NCBI GenBank assembly: GCA_963555835.3
Contig: CAUVWZ020000001.1
Coordinates: 1,054,001-1,118,000, forward strand
Length of the DNA stretch: 64,000 bases
Reading direction: 5' to 3'
Origin: JAPUME01 sp027294185
Lineage (GTDB): Bacteria > Acidobacteriota > Terriglobia > UBA7540 > JAPUME01
Shown piece by piece: positions 46,757-55,848 of the stretch (position 1 is its first letter; every line of letters begins with the position of its first letter). The position numbers and the translations under genes are program-made. A model generated the notes under the pieces. It was not told where the DNA came from and did not search any database. It was given only the letters and a program-made list of their open reading frames with translations.

Positions 46757-47356
46757 CTAAGGAATTTCGGGGGGGCCGGACCCTGACCCGATTTCCTGTT
46801 TAAGGATCAGGAACATTACCAGGTAAATGAACACCAAAACCCATGGGAAGTAAGGCGACACTTCCACAAAGGGACAGGCGTGGCTTAATCTCCTGCGGCG
46901 CACCAGATACCAGGGGAAAAAGACAACCCAGAGGAACAGGGTTCCCAAACTCCAGCGCAGCGGTCGGGGAATCGCAAAGTAGCGAGCATCGTGGAACACC
47001 CAGACGGCACACAAAACCTGAAAGGCTAGAACAACGAACTGCGCTGGAGTGCGCCCCAGCACGTATCCCAGAACGGTTACGCCGCCGGCGCTTACGAGCA
47101 GCAACAGCAAAGAGAACTCCCAGGGGAATCGTACTAAGGGCTTGGGGGCAACCTCCTCGGTCTCGGTGGGAGCCGGTGAGATTTCAGGCGGCGGGGTTCG
47201 GGGAATCCGAGCGGGGTCAACCGCCTCTCCGCAAGCCACACACACCCGGCAGCGAAAATCGAGAAGCTGGCCGCAGTTCGGGCACTCGAAGGGTTCCTCA
47301 GATACCTGCTTCTCTGGTGAAAGGGGATATTCGCTTTCCAATGATCCGGTTCCCAT
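46757..47356 (-). CDS. hypothetical zinc-ribbon membrane protein
   Basis: 199 aa. An N-terminal zinc ribbon has paired cysteines in 'FECPNCGQLLDFRCRVCVAC', giving CxxC...CxxC plus an extra Cys. A Pro-rich linker leads to four hydrophobic segments from about residue 77 onward ('FSLLLLLVSAGGVTVLGYVL', 'FVVLAFQVLCAVWVFHDARY', 'LGTLFLWVVFFPWYLV', 'WVLVFIYLVMFLIL'). The 'WVFHDAR...FPWYLVRR' pattern is common in small bacterial membrane proteins of unknown role. Its neighbour upstream is the PIG-L gene, 30 bases away, so co-transcription is possible. Confidence 0.75.
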   Translation of the reverse strand: MGTGSLESEYPLSPEKQVSEEPFECPNCGQLLDFRCRVCVACGEAVDPARIPRTPPPEISPAPTETEEVAPKPLVRFPWEFSLLLLLVSAGGVTVLGYVLGRTPAQFVVLAFQVLCAVWVFHDARYFAIPRPLRWSLGTLFLWVVFFPWYLVRRRRLSHACPFVEVSPYFPWVLVFIYLVMFLILKQEIGSGSGPPEIP

Positions 47357-47386
47357 CCCATCGACTCCGTTTCGTTGTCGCTGCTG

Positions 47387-49471
47387 TTACTCGTTCCAGC
47401 CTTCGTGATCCTGCCAGTCGAGCACTCGCCGGTGGACTTCCCGGCGGCGTAGCTCAGCGAAGGTTCTCCTTCTCCCCTCCGCACGATTGCCGCCCTGGGA
47501 CTGATAGTGCCAGAAGGCTTCCTGTCCCCGTGCCGCCGCCTCCCCGCTCACATAGAGAAGCTCCCTCTCATACTTGTAAGGAGCGGGATTTTCACCTCGC
47601 GAGCCGTATACCTGATCCACCAGGAGCTTAAGCTCGGGCCAAAGGGAACCCTCCTGCCGCAGCTCCTGAAGTGCCTTCACTACGAACCAATTGTTCGTCC
47701 GATGGTCGACGTGCCTCTCGTCAGGATGACCGGCGTAGATCGCTTCCGGGCGATACCGCAGAATGAACTTCTTGGCCTCCTCGACCACCGCCTTGCGCGC
47801 ATAGGGGAGATTCGGCCGGTGAAGTCCTTCGTAAGGGGCGTGGTCGGTCGCCATCAGGACCGAAAGATAAGGGTCGGCCGCACTGAGATGGTTATACCAG
47901 ATTTCACCCGACCCTCCATCCGGTAAGCCGAGAAAATGAATGTCTTTGGCGGGAACGCCAAGGTGAGCCATTGCCTTCCGTGTCTCATCCATTCGGATGT
48001 AGCCGAACTCGCGCGCTTCATTGGGACCACAGGAGCGGCTGTAGTAGCGGTCGCACGATCCGGCGTCACCGCTCGTGAAATAGACGAAGTGAATCGGGAT
48101 ATCGTTTTCAACCGCCGCGCGAATCGTTCCCCGGTGAGCGCCCTCATCGTCTTGATGGGCGCAGAAAATCAGAATTGATTTGGGCAGCGGGTTGACGGCG
48201 ATCTCCAATTCCGAGGATGCCACCCGCACCCCTTCTACCGTTCTCAAGTAAACACGCAGACGGTAAAGCCCTGCCACCGCATCCTCCGGAATTTTCCAAA
48301 TCGAGCCATGGACGGGCACCGCTTCTCCCGGCTTCAGCTCCAGCGCCCAACGCAACAGCAGGTCGCGCAGTCTTTCACCTTCGGGCGACACGATTTCCGT
48401 CTCAAGCTTCAGCTTGGACCATCGCTCGGAGGACGTATTCCTAAGGCGGGCCTTTAGCTCCACCGTATCGCCGGGGCGATACATCGTATGTTCACGGGAA
48501 ATTTCGATGGCGGCTGAAACCTGTTCCAGTGGGTAGAAGTTTCGAGCCTTCTCGAAATCGAAGCGGCGGCCCGGCTGCCGCATGTAGCTCAAATGGTAAG
48601 GAAGCGGAGCGCGCTGGTTCGCGGGCCGAACAATAATCTGCCGGCTGAAAAGCAGATCGTACATCTCCTGCCGGGAATCGTCCCAGGCTACGACCACGAA
48701 CTGATAAAACCTGGGTTCTGTGACCTCGGGAGCGGTCAGGGTCTCCTCCCAGCCGAGATCCTTTCCCCGCTTGGCGGCAAGTCTCAGCGACTCCTCCAAC
48801 ACTTTCGTCCGTGCGCCTTCGGGTCGGGTCACCACCCCGGACCGGCCCACAATCCAGGGCCAATGGCGGTCGGAGAACTCAATCCGCAAACCCGAAACAG
48901 GCCGGCGAGTCAGATTCTCGACTCTCACCCGTGCCCGGACCGGATCGCCCGAGGTATAAAAGGCCCTGTCCAACTCGAAGGCCTCCAGCCGGACCCTCTT
49001 CCGGTAGACGGCAAAAGAGGCCGCCCCCCGGCGTCTGACGACCTCTGAGGAAGCGTCTTCAAGCGTTACATCTACCTCGTAGAGTCCCCTTTTCGCAGCT
49101 TCAGGAACAGGCCATAAATCCCGGTAATCGAGAGACACACTCTCTTTTCCGCCCACCCTTATGTTTTTGTAGGCGGCAACATTGAGCAGGGGTGAGGACT
49201 CGCCTGCGTATCGAATCGAGACTATCAGAGTCAGCGGAGGAGTAGCATTGGATGAAGTGTTTCGAAGGTTCGCACGAAACCTCACAGTCTCACCCACGTT
49301 GTAGCCGGAATTGTCGATGACCGCTGAAATTTCAAGCCCCGCCGCGGCGGCCACCGCTTCGGCTTGCCGACCGTCCCTTTGCGCATTCGTTCCCACAGGG
49401 AGAAGGAATAAAAGCGCGACCGGCAACAGGCCCGCGACCCATTTTGATGTTTTCATCCGCCTTTTCTTCAC
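47387..49471 (-). CDS. exported PIG-L family deacetylase with N-terminal beta-sandwich domains
   Basis: 694 aa from GTG 49471 (GAGGAG ten bases upstream); ATG 49456 is an alternative. Signal peptide 'WVAGLLPVALLFLLPVGTNA'. Residues about 35-440 contain repeated immunoglobulin-like CARDB-type sandwiches ('NSGYNVGETVRFRANLRNTS', 'MYRPGDTVELKARLRNTS'). The C-terminal 250 residues are a PIG-L/LmbE de-N-acetylase: 'ILIFCAHQDDEGAHRGTIRA' carries the AHQDDE metal motif and 'HPDERHVDHR' the later His. It probably removes acetyl groups from an extracytoplasmic glycan or glycoconjugate. The substrate is unknown. Confidence 0.85.
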   Translation of the reverse strand: MKKRRMKTSKWVAGLLPVALLFLLPVGTNAQRDGRQAEAVAAAAGLEISAVIDNSGYNVGETVRFRANLRNTSSNATPPLTLIVSIRYAGESSPLLNVAAYKNIRVGGKESVSLDYRDLWPVPEAAKRGLYEVDVTLEDASSEVVRRRGAASFAVYRKRVRLEAFELDRAFYTSGDPVRARVRVENLTRRPVSGLRIEFSDRHWPWIVGRSGVVTRPEGARTKVLEESLRLAAKRGKDLGWEETLTAPEVTEPRFYQFVVVAWDDSRQEMYDLLFSRQIIVRPANQRAPLPYHLSYMRQPGRRFDFEKARNFYPLEQVSAAIEISREHTMYRPGDTVELKARLRNTSSERWSKLKLETEIVSPEGERLRDLLLRWALELKPGEAVPVHGSIWKIPEDAVAGLYRLRVYLRTVEGVRVASSELEIAVNPLPKSILIFCAHQDDEGAHRGTIRAAVENDIPIHFVYFTSGDAGSCDRYYSRSCGPNEAREFGYIRMDETRKAMAHLGVPAKDIHFLGLPDGGSGEIWYNHLSAADPYLSVLMATDHAPYEGLHRPNLPYARKAVVEEAKKFILRYRPEAIYAGHPDERHVDHRTNNWFVVKALQELRQEGSLWPELKLLVDQVYGSRGENPAPYKYERELLYVSGEAAARGQEAFWHYQSQGGNRAEGRRRTFAELRRREVHRRVLDWQDHEGWNE

Positions 49472-49628
49472 CGGGGCTTCACTCCTCTGCAATTTACGAC
49501 CTTGTGCACCTTGCCTGACCCGTTGACCCCCTCGTGGATAAGAAATCGCCAGGGAACCCGACCCGCCATGGGAGAATCCTCAGCCCGGGTCCGGCCCATC
49601 CCCTTTTCATCCGACCGATGACCCGGGG

Positions 49629-51839
49629 TTACCTACGGCCGGGTGATTCCGGTTTCAGTTGAAGGAGAAGGAAATCCTGAAACTCAACGTTCAACCGCGA
49701 TCTTCGAGAAGTAACGGCACCCAGTTCCACCTGATTCCAATAATCGATTACCCGGTACAACAACCCGTCGGTCAACCCGCGAAATCGAATTCTCCCCTTG
49801 AAGGTGTCGCCCGGATTGCGGGCAAAAAACGAGTAGTAAAGCAGGCCATAGCGCCGTACCAGGTGGCTTTCCGGGGTGTTGAACGCGAGATCGTAGGAAT
49901 TCATATACCGGCCGCGGCTGATCTGAAGGCGGCGGTCCAGGCCAAGCCATTTCTGATATTTCTGCTCCTCGCCCGGATCGAGGCGAGAGAAGCGAATTCC
50001 GGGAACCGTTCCCAGGGCCAGAGAAGAAGCGAACCGATTCGTGTCGGCGGAATCGGAAACGACGGCTACGGCTTCACCGCAAAGCGCCCGCAGGACCTTC
50101 ACGCCGAGACGCAAATGGGCGGGTGAGACATCGCTCGGAAATCGCGGATCGACACAGGGGGTCCACGTGCGCGTCGCGCTTGAATCGCCCGACGATGATT
50201 CCGTGAAAGACGCCGCATGAGCCACGCGGGCCGTATTGGCCAGAATCTGCTGGACCCGAGGGAAAGCAGCGCGGGAATCCTGCGGCGAGGAATGTTCGTG
50301 CGCGGGGTTGAAGCAGAAGGGAAACGTAACCGTATTGTCCTGCTCCACCGCATCGACTCCCCAGTCCATAAACCAGCGTCCGGCCTGCCTGCGAACGAAT
50401 GCCTGCACCTCGATCAATGCCGGACATAGATAAGAGTTGCCTCTCGGGCTTTGGACGGGTAGTCCCTCGGGGTCGAGGACGAACCACTGCGGGTCAGCCG
50501 CGCCGGCATCGGGGAGCGAGGCCTGGGAAAGTGCAAATTCCTCCGGAAACCGGTAGGTCAGGGCAGGACTCTCTCCGGCGCCTTCGAATAACGGTGTGGG
50601 TCGACGACTCGCTCCCGCTTCGATGGGAGACAGGCGCAACCGGACCAGGAACCCTTCTCTGTGAATCTCTTCCACGACCTGCTTGAACCCACCTTCTTCG
50701 GGAAGCAGCCCCGGTCGCGGAATCCTCCCGTCGGCCCCCTCAAACCAGCGTCGGTCCATGACCACCCAGCGAATCCCCAGGTCCTTCAAAACGGGAAGCT
50801 CCTCGCGGAGGTCTTCCAGGGAAAAGAAGGCTCCCACGCTGTCGAAGCTCCAGCGCGGCTGGTAGGCGATGCGATTTGCCGCGGGCGCCGACCCGTACCG
50901 GCTCGCCATCCATCGTCCGTAGGTTCGCAAGGACTCGAAAAAATCCCCTTCGTGTACGCTGATGAAAACCTGCGGGGTCTTCCAGCTTTCCCCGGGGTTC
51001 AGTTCCCGACCCACTTCCTGCTTCATGCGGAGGCGCACCGTGCCCACATCGTCCGCCTCGACCGGCAAGGAGAGCGGTTCCTCGCCCAACTCCAAAAAAC
51101 CTGCCGCCAGCCCGCCGCGAGGGAACCAGACATCGATCAGCGGCAATTCGGCGCCGTTGCCGGCGAGGGATGAGGGGAGAGGATTCTCCTTCCTGAAGCC
51201 GGGAGGCAGAGGCTCCAAGCGGTAATCGCCATCCTCGCCAAATCCCTGAAAATACCAGTATCCACCCTGCCGCTTGCGGGTGAACAATTCAAGAGAGCCG
51301 CCCGAGCTGCTCTCCAGAAACACCGGACCCGCCGTTCCTTCCAAAACTCGGAATTCCGCTTGAGCCGACACAATGCCGGGATGGTCTTCATAGTGGTCGA
51401 AATGCAGCCGTACTTCGACGGTTCCCCGGCGCAGGGGCGCGGAGGCGATACAGGTAATCCGCTTACCCACCCCCATTTCGGTTCTGAGGGGAACTTCGTA
51501 CACCTGTTCTTTGTCCGATTCAAAGACCAGAGGCTCCTCATCCCGGAGCACAAATTCGACAAAAGGAGGAGGCTCGCGCGTTGTCAGCCGCCGGGCATGG
51601 GTGCCGCTTCGCAGGTAAACCCGCGTGCGCAGCAGCGCATCGACTTCCAGTATCATACGGGCATCCTCGACCCGCAGAATCGGCTCGACAATCGTGTCGA
51701 CACGTTCGGCTATTTCTTCCTCCTCCTCTTCTTCCTCCGTCGGCAGCGTCTGCTGCGCCCGCGCAAGTTGCGGCCTCACAAGGGTGAACATCAGAAGAAA
51801 AAGGAGAGTCAGGATGCGCCAATATGGCTCAAAACGCAT
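49629..51839 (-). CDS. exported GH36/GH-D-like glycoside hydrolase
   Basis: 736 aa from ATG 51839, chosen for GAGG four bases upstream and the signal peptide 'ILTLLFLLMFTLVRPQLARA'. An eight-Glu run follows at about residues 36-43. The N-terminal half is a beta-sandwich; from about residue 325 a TIM barrel resembling alpha-galactosidases begins ('RWSFDSVGAFFSLEDLREEL', 'VMDRRWFEGADG'). 'WGVDAVEQDNTVTFPF' gives the likely nucleophile Asp. A C-terminal beta domain ends the protein. Clan GH-D is the best guess; substrate specificity is open. Confidence 0.72.
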   Translation of the reverse strand: MRFEPYWRILTLLFLLMFTLVRPQLARAQQTLPTEEEEEEEEIAERVDTIVEPILRVEDARMILEVDALLRTRVYLRSGTHARRLTTREPPPFVEFVLRDEEPLVFESDKEQVYEVPLRTEMGVGKRITCIASAPLRRGTVEVRLHFDHYEDHPGIVSAQAEFRVLEGTAGPVFLESSSGGSLELFTRKRQGGYWYFQGFGEDGDYRLEPLPPGFRKENPLPSSLAGNGAELPLIDVWFPRGGLAAGFLELGEEPLSLPVEADDVGTVRLRMKQEVGRELNPGESWKTPQVFISVHEGDFFESLRTYGRWMASRYGSAPAANRIAYQPRWSFDSVGAFFSLEDLREELPVLKDLGIRWVVMDRRWFEGADGRIPRPGLLPEEGGFKQVVEEIHREGFLVRLRLSPIEAGASRRPTPLFEGAGESPALTYRFPEEFALSQASLPDAGAADPQWFVLDPEGLPVQSPRGNSYLCPALIEVQAFVRRQAGRWFMDWGVDAVEQDNTVTFPFCFNPAHEHSSPQDSRAAFPRVQQILANTARVAHAASFTESSSGDSSATRTWTPCVDPRFPSDVSPAHLRLGVKVLRALCGEAVAVVSDSADTNRFASSLALGTVPGIRFSRLDPGEEQKYQKWLGLDRRLQISRGRYMNSYDLAFNTPESHLVRRYGLLYYSFFARNPGDTFKGRIRFRGLTDGLLYRVIDYWNQVELGAVTSRRSRLNVEFQDFLLLQLKPESPGRR

Positions 51840-51977
51840 GGTTCCTCGTGCACCCAAAAAGTTCGGGGCGGATTCCCGCCGGTTGTACGATGGAGGGCCT
51901 ATTCGGCGAATGCTCCCTAAGATCGTAGCCCAGGAAACGCAGGGCGTGCAAGGCGGCAGGAAAGCCTTTTCCGTTTC

Positions 51978-52006
51978 CATCATTCAACATCCATCATTGC
52001 ATCATT
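51978..52006. repeat. short CATCATT direct repeats in a spacer
   Basis: CATCATT occurs at 51978-51984, 51992-51998 and 52000-52006, between kdsB and the glycoside hydrolase gene. A simple three-base-periodic repeat with no recognised function. Confidence 0.5.
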
Positions 52007-52039
52007 CATCGCCGCGCACCGTCGTCCCTGCCTGCTCGC

Positions 52040-52786
52040 TCAGGAGCGCGAGTAGTATTCCTCCACTTTCCTGAAATCCTCTTCCGTATCCACGCCGATC
52101 GTATCGAGTTCCGTCTCAACAACCTGTATGGGGATACCGTTCTCAAGAAGGCGTAGCTGCTCCAGCTTTTCCGCCTCCTCGAGCCGGGATGCCGGAAGAG
52201 TGGAAAATTTTTCGAGCACCTCTCTGCGATAAGCATATAGGCCCAGGTGCTTGTAGTACGGGGGTCCCGTAACTCCGTCCCGGCGAAAGGGAATGGGGAG
52301 ATGCGAGAAATAGAGAGCGTGACCCTGAGCGTCGGTTACCACCTTGTTGACGCTAAGATCCTGAGCTTCTTCAGCGGAGATCGGCGTCTTGAGCGTCGTA
52401 ACCTGAATGGCCTCGGAGGCGAGGAACGGCTCGACTAGCAGCTCGAGGTGGGTAGGAGTGATCATCGGCTCATCACCCTGGATGTTCACAAAAACGTCGG
52501 CTCGAGTCCGCATGGCCACCTCCTGAATGCGGTCGGTTCCGGATCGATGCTCGCTTGAGGTCATCATCACTTTCAGGTTGTGCTCGCGGCAGTAAGCTTC
52601 GATTTCCGGAGAGTCGGTAGCCAGGATGAGGTCCGTCAACAGGGTGCATCGTGCTGCACGGTCATAGACCTGGTGAACCAGCGCGCGGTCGCAGAGGGTC
52701 CGCAACGCCTTGCGAGGAAGCCGTGTTGATTCGAGCCGGGCCGGAATCACGCCGACAATTCGCAGTTGGGCCTTGGCTGCAACCAT
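52040..52786 (-). CDS. kdsB: 3-deoxy-manno-octulosonate cytidylyltransferase
   Basis: 248 aa. 'VIPARLESTRLPRKALRTL', 'EHRSGTDRIQEVA', 'VFVNIQGDEPMI', 'VNKVVTDAQGHALYFSHLPI' and 'YYKHLGLYAYRREVLEKF' are KdsB signatures. It couples Kdo to CTP for lipopolysaccharide core synthesis, evidence for a Gram-negative envelope. It is transcribed away from the AIR-synthase-like gene. No other lps genes are adjacent. Confidence 0.95.
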   Translation of the reverse strand: MVAAKAQLRIVGVIPARLESTRLPRKALRTLCDRALVHQVYDRAARCTLLTDLILATDSPEIEAYCREHNLKVMMTSSEHRSGTDRIQEVAMRTRADVFVNIQGDEPMITPTHLELLVEPFLASEAIQVTTLKTPISAEEAQDLSVNKVVTDAQGHALYFSHLPIPFRRDGVTGPPYYKHLGLYAYRREVLEKFSTLPASRLEEAEKLEQLRLLENGIPIQVVETELDTIGVDTEEDFRKVEEYYSRS

Positions 52787-52848
52787 AGAAGTTGGAACTT
52801 GGACTTGCCTCTCCCCTCGAAGCTTACTATAAGGGCAGTGTGCAAGCC

Positions 52849-53871
52849 ATGCGGAAAAAATATCCTGCCGGAAAACTGCCGCCCGATGTGCTCGACCGGC
52901 TGCTCGCCCGCATCCCCGCTCGTGATCCCCGCCTGTTGGTGGGGCCGCGCTTCGGCGAAGATGCGGCGGTCATCGATATGGGGGACCGCTACCTGGTGGC
53001 AAAAAGCGATCCCATCACCTTTACCACCGAGCACCTGGGCTGGTACGCGGTCAACATCAATGCCAACGATGTGGCCGCCATGGGAGCGCGCCCGCGCTGG
53101 TTCCTGGCGGTACTGCTGCTGCCGGAGCGCCACACCGACCGACGGCTGGTAGAGAGCATTTTTCAAGACGTCGTGGCTGCCTGCCGGGAGCTCTCCATCA
53201 CTCTTTGCGGCGGGCACACAGAGATTACGACCGGTCTCGACCGGCCGATTCTGGTGGGCCATCTGCTCGGGGAGGCCGGAAAAAAGGAATTGATACGGAA
53301 AAGCCGCCTGCGGGTCGGGGATGCACTGCTCCTGACCAAAGGGATCGCCATCGAGGGGACTGCCATCCTGGCAAGGGAGAAAGCCGCCGAATTGAAGAGG
53401 CATTTTTCCGCCGCCTTCCTCAAGCGTGCGCGTAACTTTATCTACCGTCCCGGCATCAGCGTCGTTCGGGAGGCCCTGACGGCCGCACGAGCAGCGGACG
53501 TCCACGCCATGCACGACCCTACCGAAGGCGGCCTGGCGGGAGGCCTGCTGGAGCTTGCGGCGGCGGGTGAGGTGGGCCTGCGCGTCTGGGCCGATCGGAT
53601 TTCGATTTTTCCTGAGACACGCGCCCTCGCATCTCACTTTGGCTTCGATCCCATGGCCCTGATCGCGTCAGGAGCTCTGCTCATCGGAGTGGCCGCCCGT
53701 GATGCCCGGAAGCTGGTCGCCACTCTGAAGAGACGGAAAATCGCCTCCGAGATCATCGGCGAGGTATTGCCCAAAAAGTTCGGAACCAGGATGGTTGAGA
53801 ATGGCCGGGAAAAGAAGGTTCGTTACCCCAGGCAGGATGAAATCGCCCGCCTCCTCGCCTCCGCACCATAG
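52849..53871 (+). CDS. AIR-synthase-related protein (HypE/SelD/ThiL superfamily)
   Basis: 340 aa from ATG 52849, where homology begins; the frame opens at 52792. 'RFGEDAAVIDMGDRYLVAKS', 'NINANDVAAMGARPRWFLAV', 'GGHTEITTG' and 'MHDPTEGGLAGGLLELAAA' are the ATP-binding and dimer motifs of the PurM fold. The HypE C-terminal Cys tail is absent and there is no Gly-rich Cys/Sec-Lys N-terminus as in SelD. The closest look is to stand-alone HypE-like AIRS proteins of archaea and bacteria whose substrate is unknown. It must not be taken for the selenophosphate synthetase that the two selenoproteins require. Confidence 0.82.
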   Translation: MRKKYPAGKLPPDVLDRLLARIPARDPRLLVGPRFGEDAAVIDMGDRYLVAKSDPITFTTEHLGWYAVNINANDVAAMGARPRWFLAVLLLPERHTDRRLVESIFQDVVAACRELSITLCGGHTEITTGLDRPILVGHLLGEAGKKELIRKSRLRVGDALLLTKGIAIEGTAILAREKAAELKRHFSAAFLKRARNFIYRPGISVVREALTAARAADVHAMHDPTEGGLAGGLLELAAAGEVGLRVWADRISIFPETRALASHFGFDPMALIASGALLIGVAARDARKLVATLKRRKIASEIIGEVLPKKFGTRMVENGREKKVRYPRQDEIARLLASAP

Positions 53872-53986
53872 CGCATAGCGAAGGCGGATGAGGCGATGAC
53901 AACATCCCCCTTGCGACAGGCTGGCGGAAAGATAGAATGTCCTTTGTTCAATCAACTTCCCTTTCCAAATCGGAGGCCGCCAACAG

Positions 53987-54598
53987 ATGCCCGATAGAAA
54001 AGAGAAAAACATTCTGTCCCGGCGCACAGCGCTGAAGACACTGGCCGGAACAATAGCGGCGTTTCCAATTCTGAACAACCAGGCCCTTGAAGCCGCCCTG
54101 CACGTGCATCGCCGCCTGGCGCGAGCTACGCCGGCCCCCGGTGCTGCCGTATCATTCCAGCCGAAGTTCTTTACCTCGGCCGAAAACGAGCTGGTCACCA
54201 TCATCTCCGACCTGATCATCCCCACCGATGAGAAGTCTCCCGGCGCAAAGGAAGCGCGTGTAAACGAGTTCATCGACCTGATGATCAGCGAATCCGATGG
54301 GGACGAACGGGCACTCTGGCGGGACGGCTTGCAGGCCGTGAATCGCGAATCCGGCAGACGGTTCGGCAAGATCTTTGTCGAGGTCGCCGAAGATCGCCAG
54401 ATCAGCCTGCTCGAGGCCATGAGTCAAAACGAGAGGAATCCCCAGAACCTTCGGGAACGCTTTTTCGGCCAGATCAAGCGGCGCACGATCGAGGGCTATT
54501 ACACTTCTGAAATCGGGATCCACCAGGACCTGGAATACAAGGGGAATACGGTGATGCTCGAGTTCGAGGGCTGCACCCATCCTGAGCACGGAGCCTGA
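53987..54598 (+). CDS. gluconate 2-dehydrogenase subunit 3 family protein
   Basis: 203 aa. 'LSRRTALKTLAGTIAAFPIL' is a twin-arginine-like signal. The mature part has 'FFTSAENELVTIISDLIIPT', 'GAKEARVNEFIDLMI' and ends 'GYKGNTV'-like 'EYKGNTVMLEFEGCTHPEH', typical of the small subunit of membrane-bound GMC dehydrogenases. That subunit carries the FAD-containing large subunit across the membrane. No GMC large subunit or cytochrome subunit is nearby, so it is an orphan here. It follows the AIRS-like gene by 115 bases. Confidence 0.88.
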   Translation: MPDRKEKNILSRRTALKTLAGTIAAFPILNNQALEAALHVHRRLARATPAPGAAVSFQPKFFTSAENELVTIISDLIIPTDEKSPGAKEARVNEFIDLMISESDGDERALWRDGLQAVNRESGRRFGKIFVEVAEDRQISLLEAMSQNERNPQNLRERFFGQIKRRTIEGYYTSEIGIHQDLEYKGNTVMLEFEGCTHPEHGA

Positions 54599-54633
54599 AC
54601 AGCCGCACACACGGTTCGAGACCACTCCTCAAT

Positions 54634-54843
54634 TTAGGAAAGAAAACAGCGGGCAAAGGCCGGCAGCAGCCGCAGCTTCCCCTTGAGCCGAACTTTTCCT
54701 CTTAGCCGGGCCCACACAAGGTTCGCCTCTTTCGCCAGAAAGCGCAGCCAGGTGCGGCTGTCGGCCCTCAGGTGAAGGTCGGCCTTTCCCAGGTGGCCCG
54801 GGTCAAGTCTTTTTTCGGCCAACCCCTCGCCCGGGCTGACCTT
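54634..54843 (-). pseudogene. C-terminal fragment of an SCP2-like sterol carrier domain
   Basis: Frame open from just after TAG at 54844-54846: 'KVSPGEG', 'KADLHLRADSRTWLRFLAKE', 'ARLRGKVRLKGKLRLLPAF', ending at 54634. The pattern of 'LRADSRTWLRFLA' followed by 'GKVRLKGKLRLL' is the second half of an SCP2 domain. The first half of the domain is missing and no good start codon or ribosome-binding site exists (first start-like codon is TTG 54822). It is probably a decayed gene remnant; coordinates at the 5' side are approximate. Confidence 0.5.
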
Positions 54844-55011
54844 CTAAGCCTTGAGGAGCCTGGCCCGGAAGTCGGGCCGCCCTGAGGGGCTGTGGCGGGT
54901 TTCGGAACAACTCCCTGCGCAAGTCCCTTGACGCGGGGCCGGAATGGTGTAGAAGTTATAGAAGGACATGGCCCTGTGGCCGCCGGGAATATCGGTGCTT
55001 AAGGAGACGGC

Positions 55012-55755
55012 ATGAAATATTCAGCTTTGAGTTTTGCATTGGTCGCACTCTTATTCGGTTCGGTGACCGCGACGGCCCAGAAAAAGGTCCTGAAGCGTCT
55101 CGAGGCCTGCGCTGTGGTGCTGAAGGAAATCTTGGGAGCGCCCGACCAGGGCGTTCCCCAGGAATTGCTGGACCGTGCCGAATGCGTAGGCGTCTTCCCC
55201 TCGACGAAAAAGTTAGCCATAGGATTTGGTATCAGCTACGGGCGCGGCGCCTTTGTTTGCCGCAAGAACAACGGCCGGGGGCCCTGGGGTCCACCGGCCA
55301 TGTACGGTCTCGGCGGGCCGGGCATCGGGTTTCAGCTCGGCGGGCGTTCCGCAGATTTCGTCCTTCTGATCATGAATCCGAAAGGCATGCAAAGTCTCCT
55401 CAAGAGCAAATTCAAGCTGGGAGCGGATTTGTCTGCGGCAGCGGGCCCCAAAGGCCGTACGCTCGAGGCCGCGACGGACGCCACCATGGGGGCGGAGATC
55501 CTCACCTATTCCCGCACGCGTGGCCTGTTCGCAGGGATTTCGCTCGAAGGCAACGTCCTTAAGCAGGATGACAAGGCCAACCGGAAGCTCTACGGGCGAA
55601 AGATCAAGGCCACGGATATTCTCTTGAACGGTAACGTATCCACACCGGCGGCGGGGCAACAATTTGTGCAATTACTGAGGAAATACTCACCCAAGAACAT
55701 CTCGAATACTTCCGAGCCGCGCCGGCCCAATACAGCCTCTTCGGGCGCTCGGTAG
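55012..55755 (+). CDS. exported SYLF-domain (YSC84-like) lipid-binding protein
   Basis: 247 aa. AAGGAG lies before the ATG. Signal peptide 'ALSFALVALLFGSVTATAQ'. The SYLF domain follows: 'IPQELLDRAECVGVFPSTKK'-type opening (here VPQELLDRAECVGVFPS), 'GFGISYGRGAFVCR', 'PAMYGLGGPGIGFQLGGRSA', 'KFKLGADLSAAAGPKGR' and 'SRTRGLFAGISLEGNVL'. In eukaryotes the domain binds phosphoinositides; the bacterial periplasmic role is unclear. It stands alone. Confidence 0.92.
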   Translation: MKYSALSFALVALLFGSVTATAQKKVLKRLEACAVVLKEILGAPDQGVPQELLDRAECVGVFPSTKKLAIGFGISYGRGAFVCRKNNGRGPWGPPAMYGLGGPGIGFQLGGRSADFVLLIMNPKGMQSLLKSKFKLGADLSAAAGPKGRTLEAATDATMGAEILTYSRTRGLFAGISLEGNVLKQDDKANRKLYGRKIKATDILLNGNVSTPAAGQQFVQLLRKYSPKNISNTSEPRRPNTASSGAR

Positions 55756-55848
55756 TCGATAGCTCGCTGATCCGCCCGGCGTAAGAGGGCGCATGGGGGA
55801 TTCCGGAATTCCCCTCAGAGCTGGAAGAATGTGAGCGGGGGGCGCAAC

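Noticed and set aside
52849..53871. Calling the AIR-synthase-like gene selD because selenoproteins are present
   Set aside because: The SelD N-terminal Gly-rich Cys/Sec-Lys motif is missing, and the sequence looks more like HypE-type AIRS proteins.
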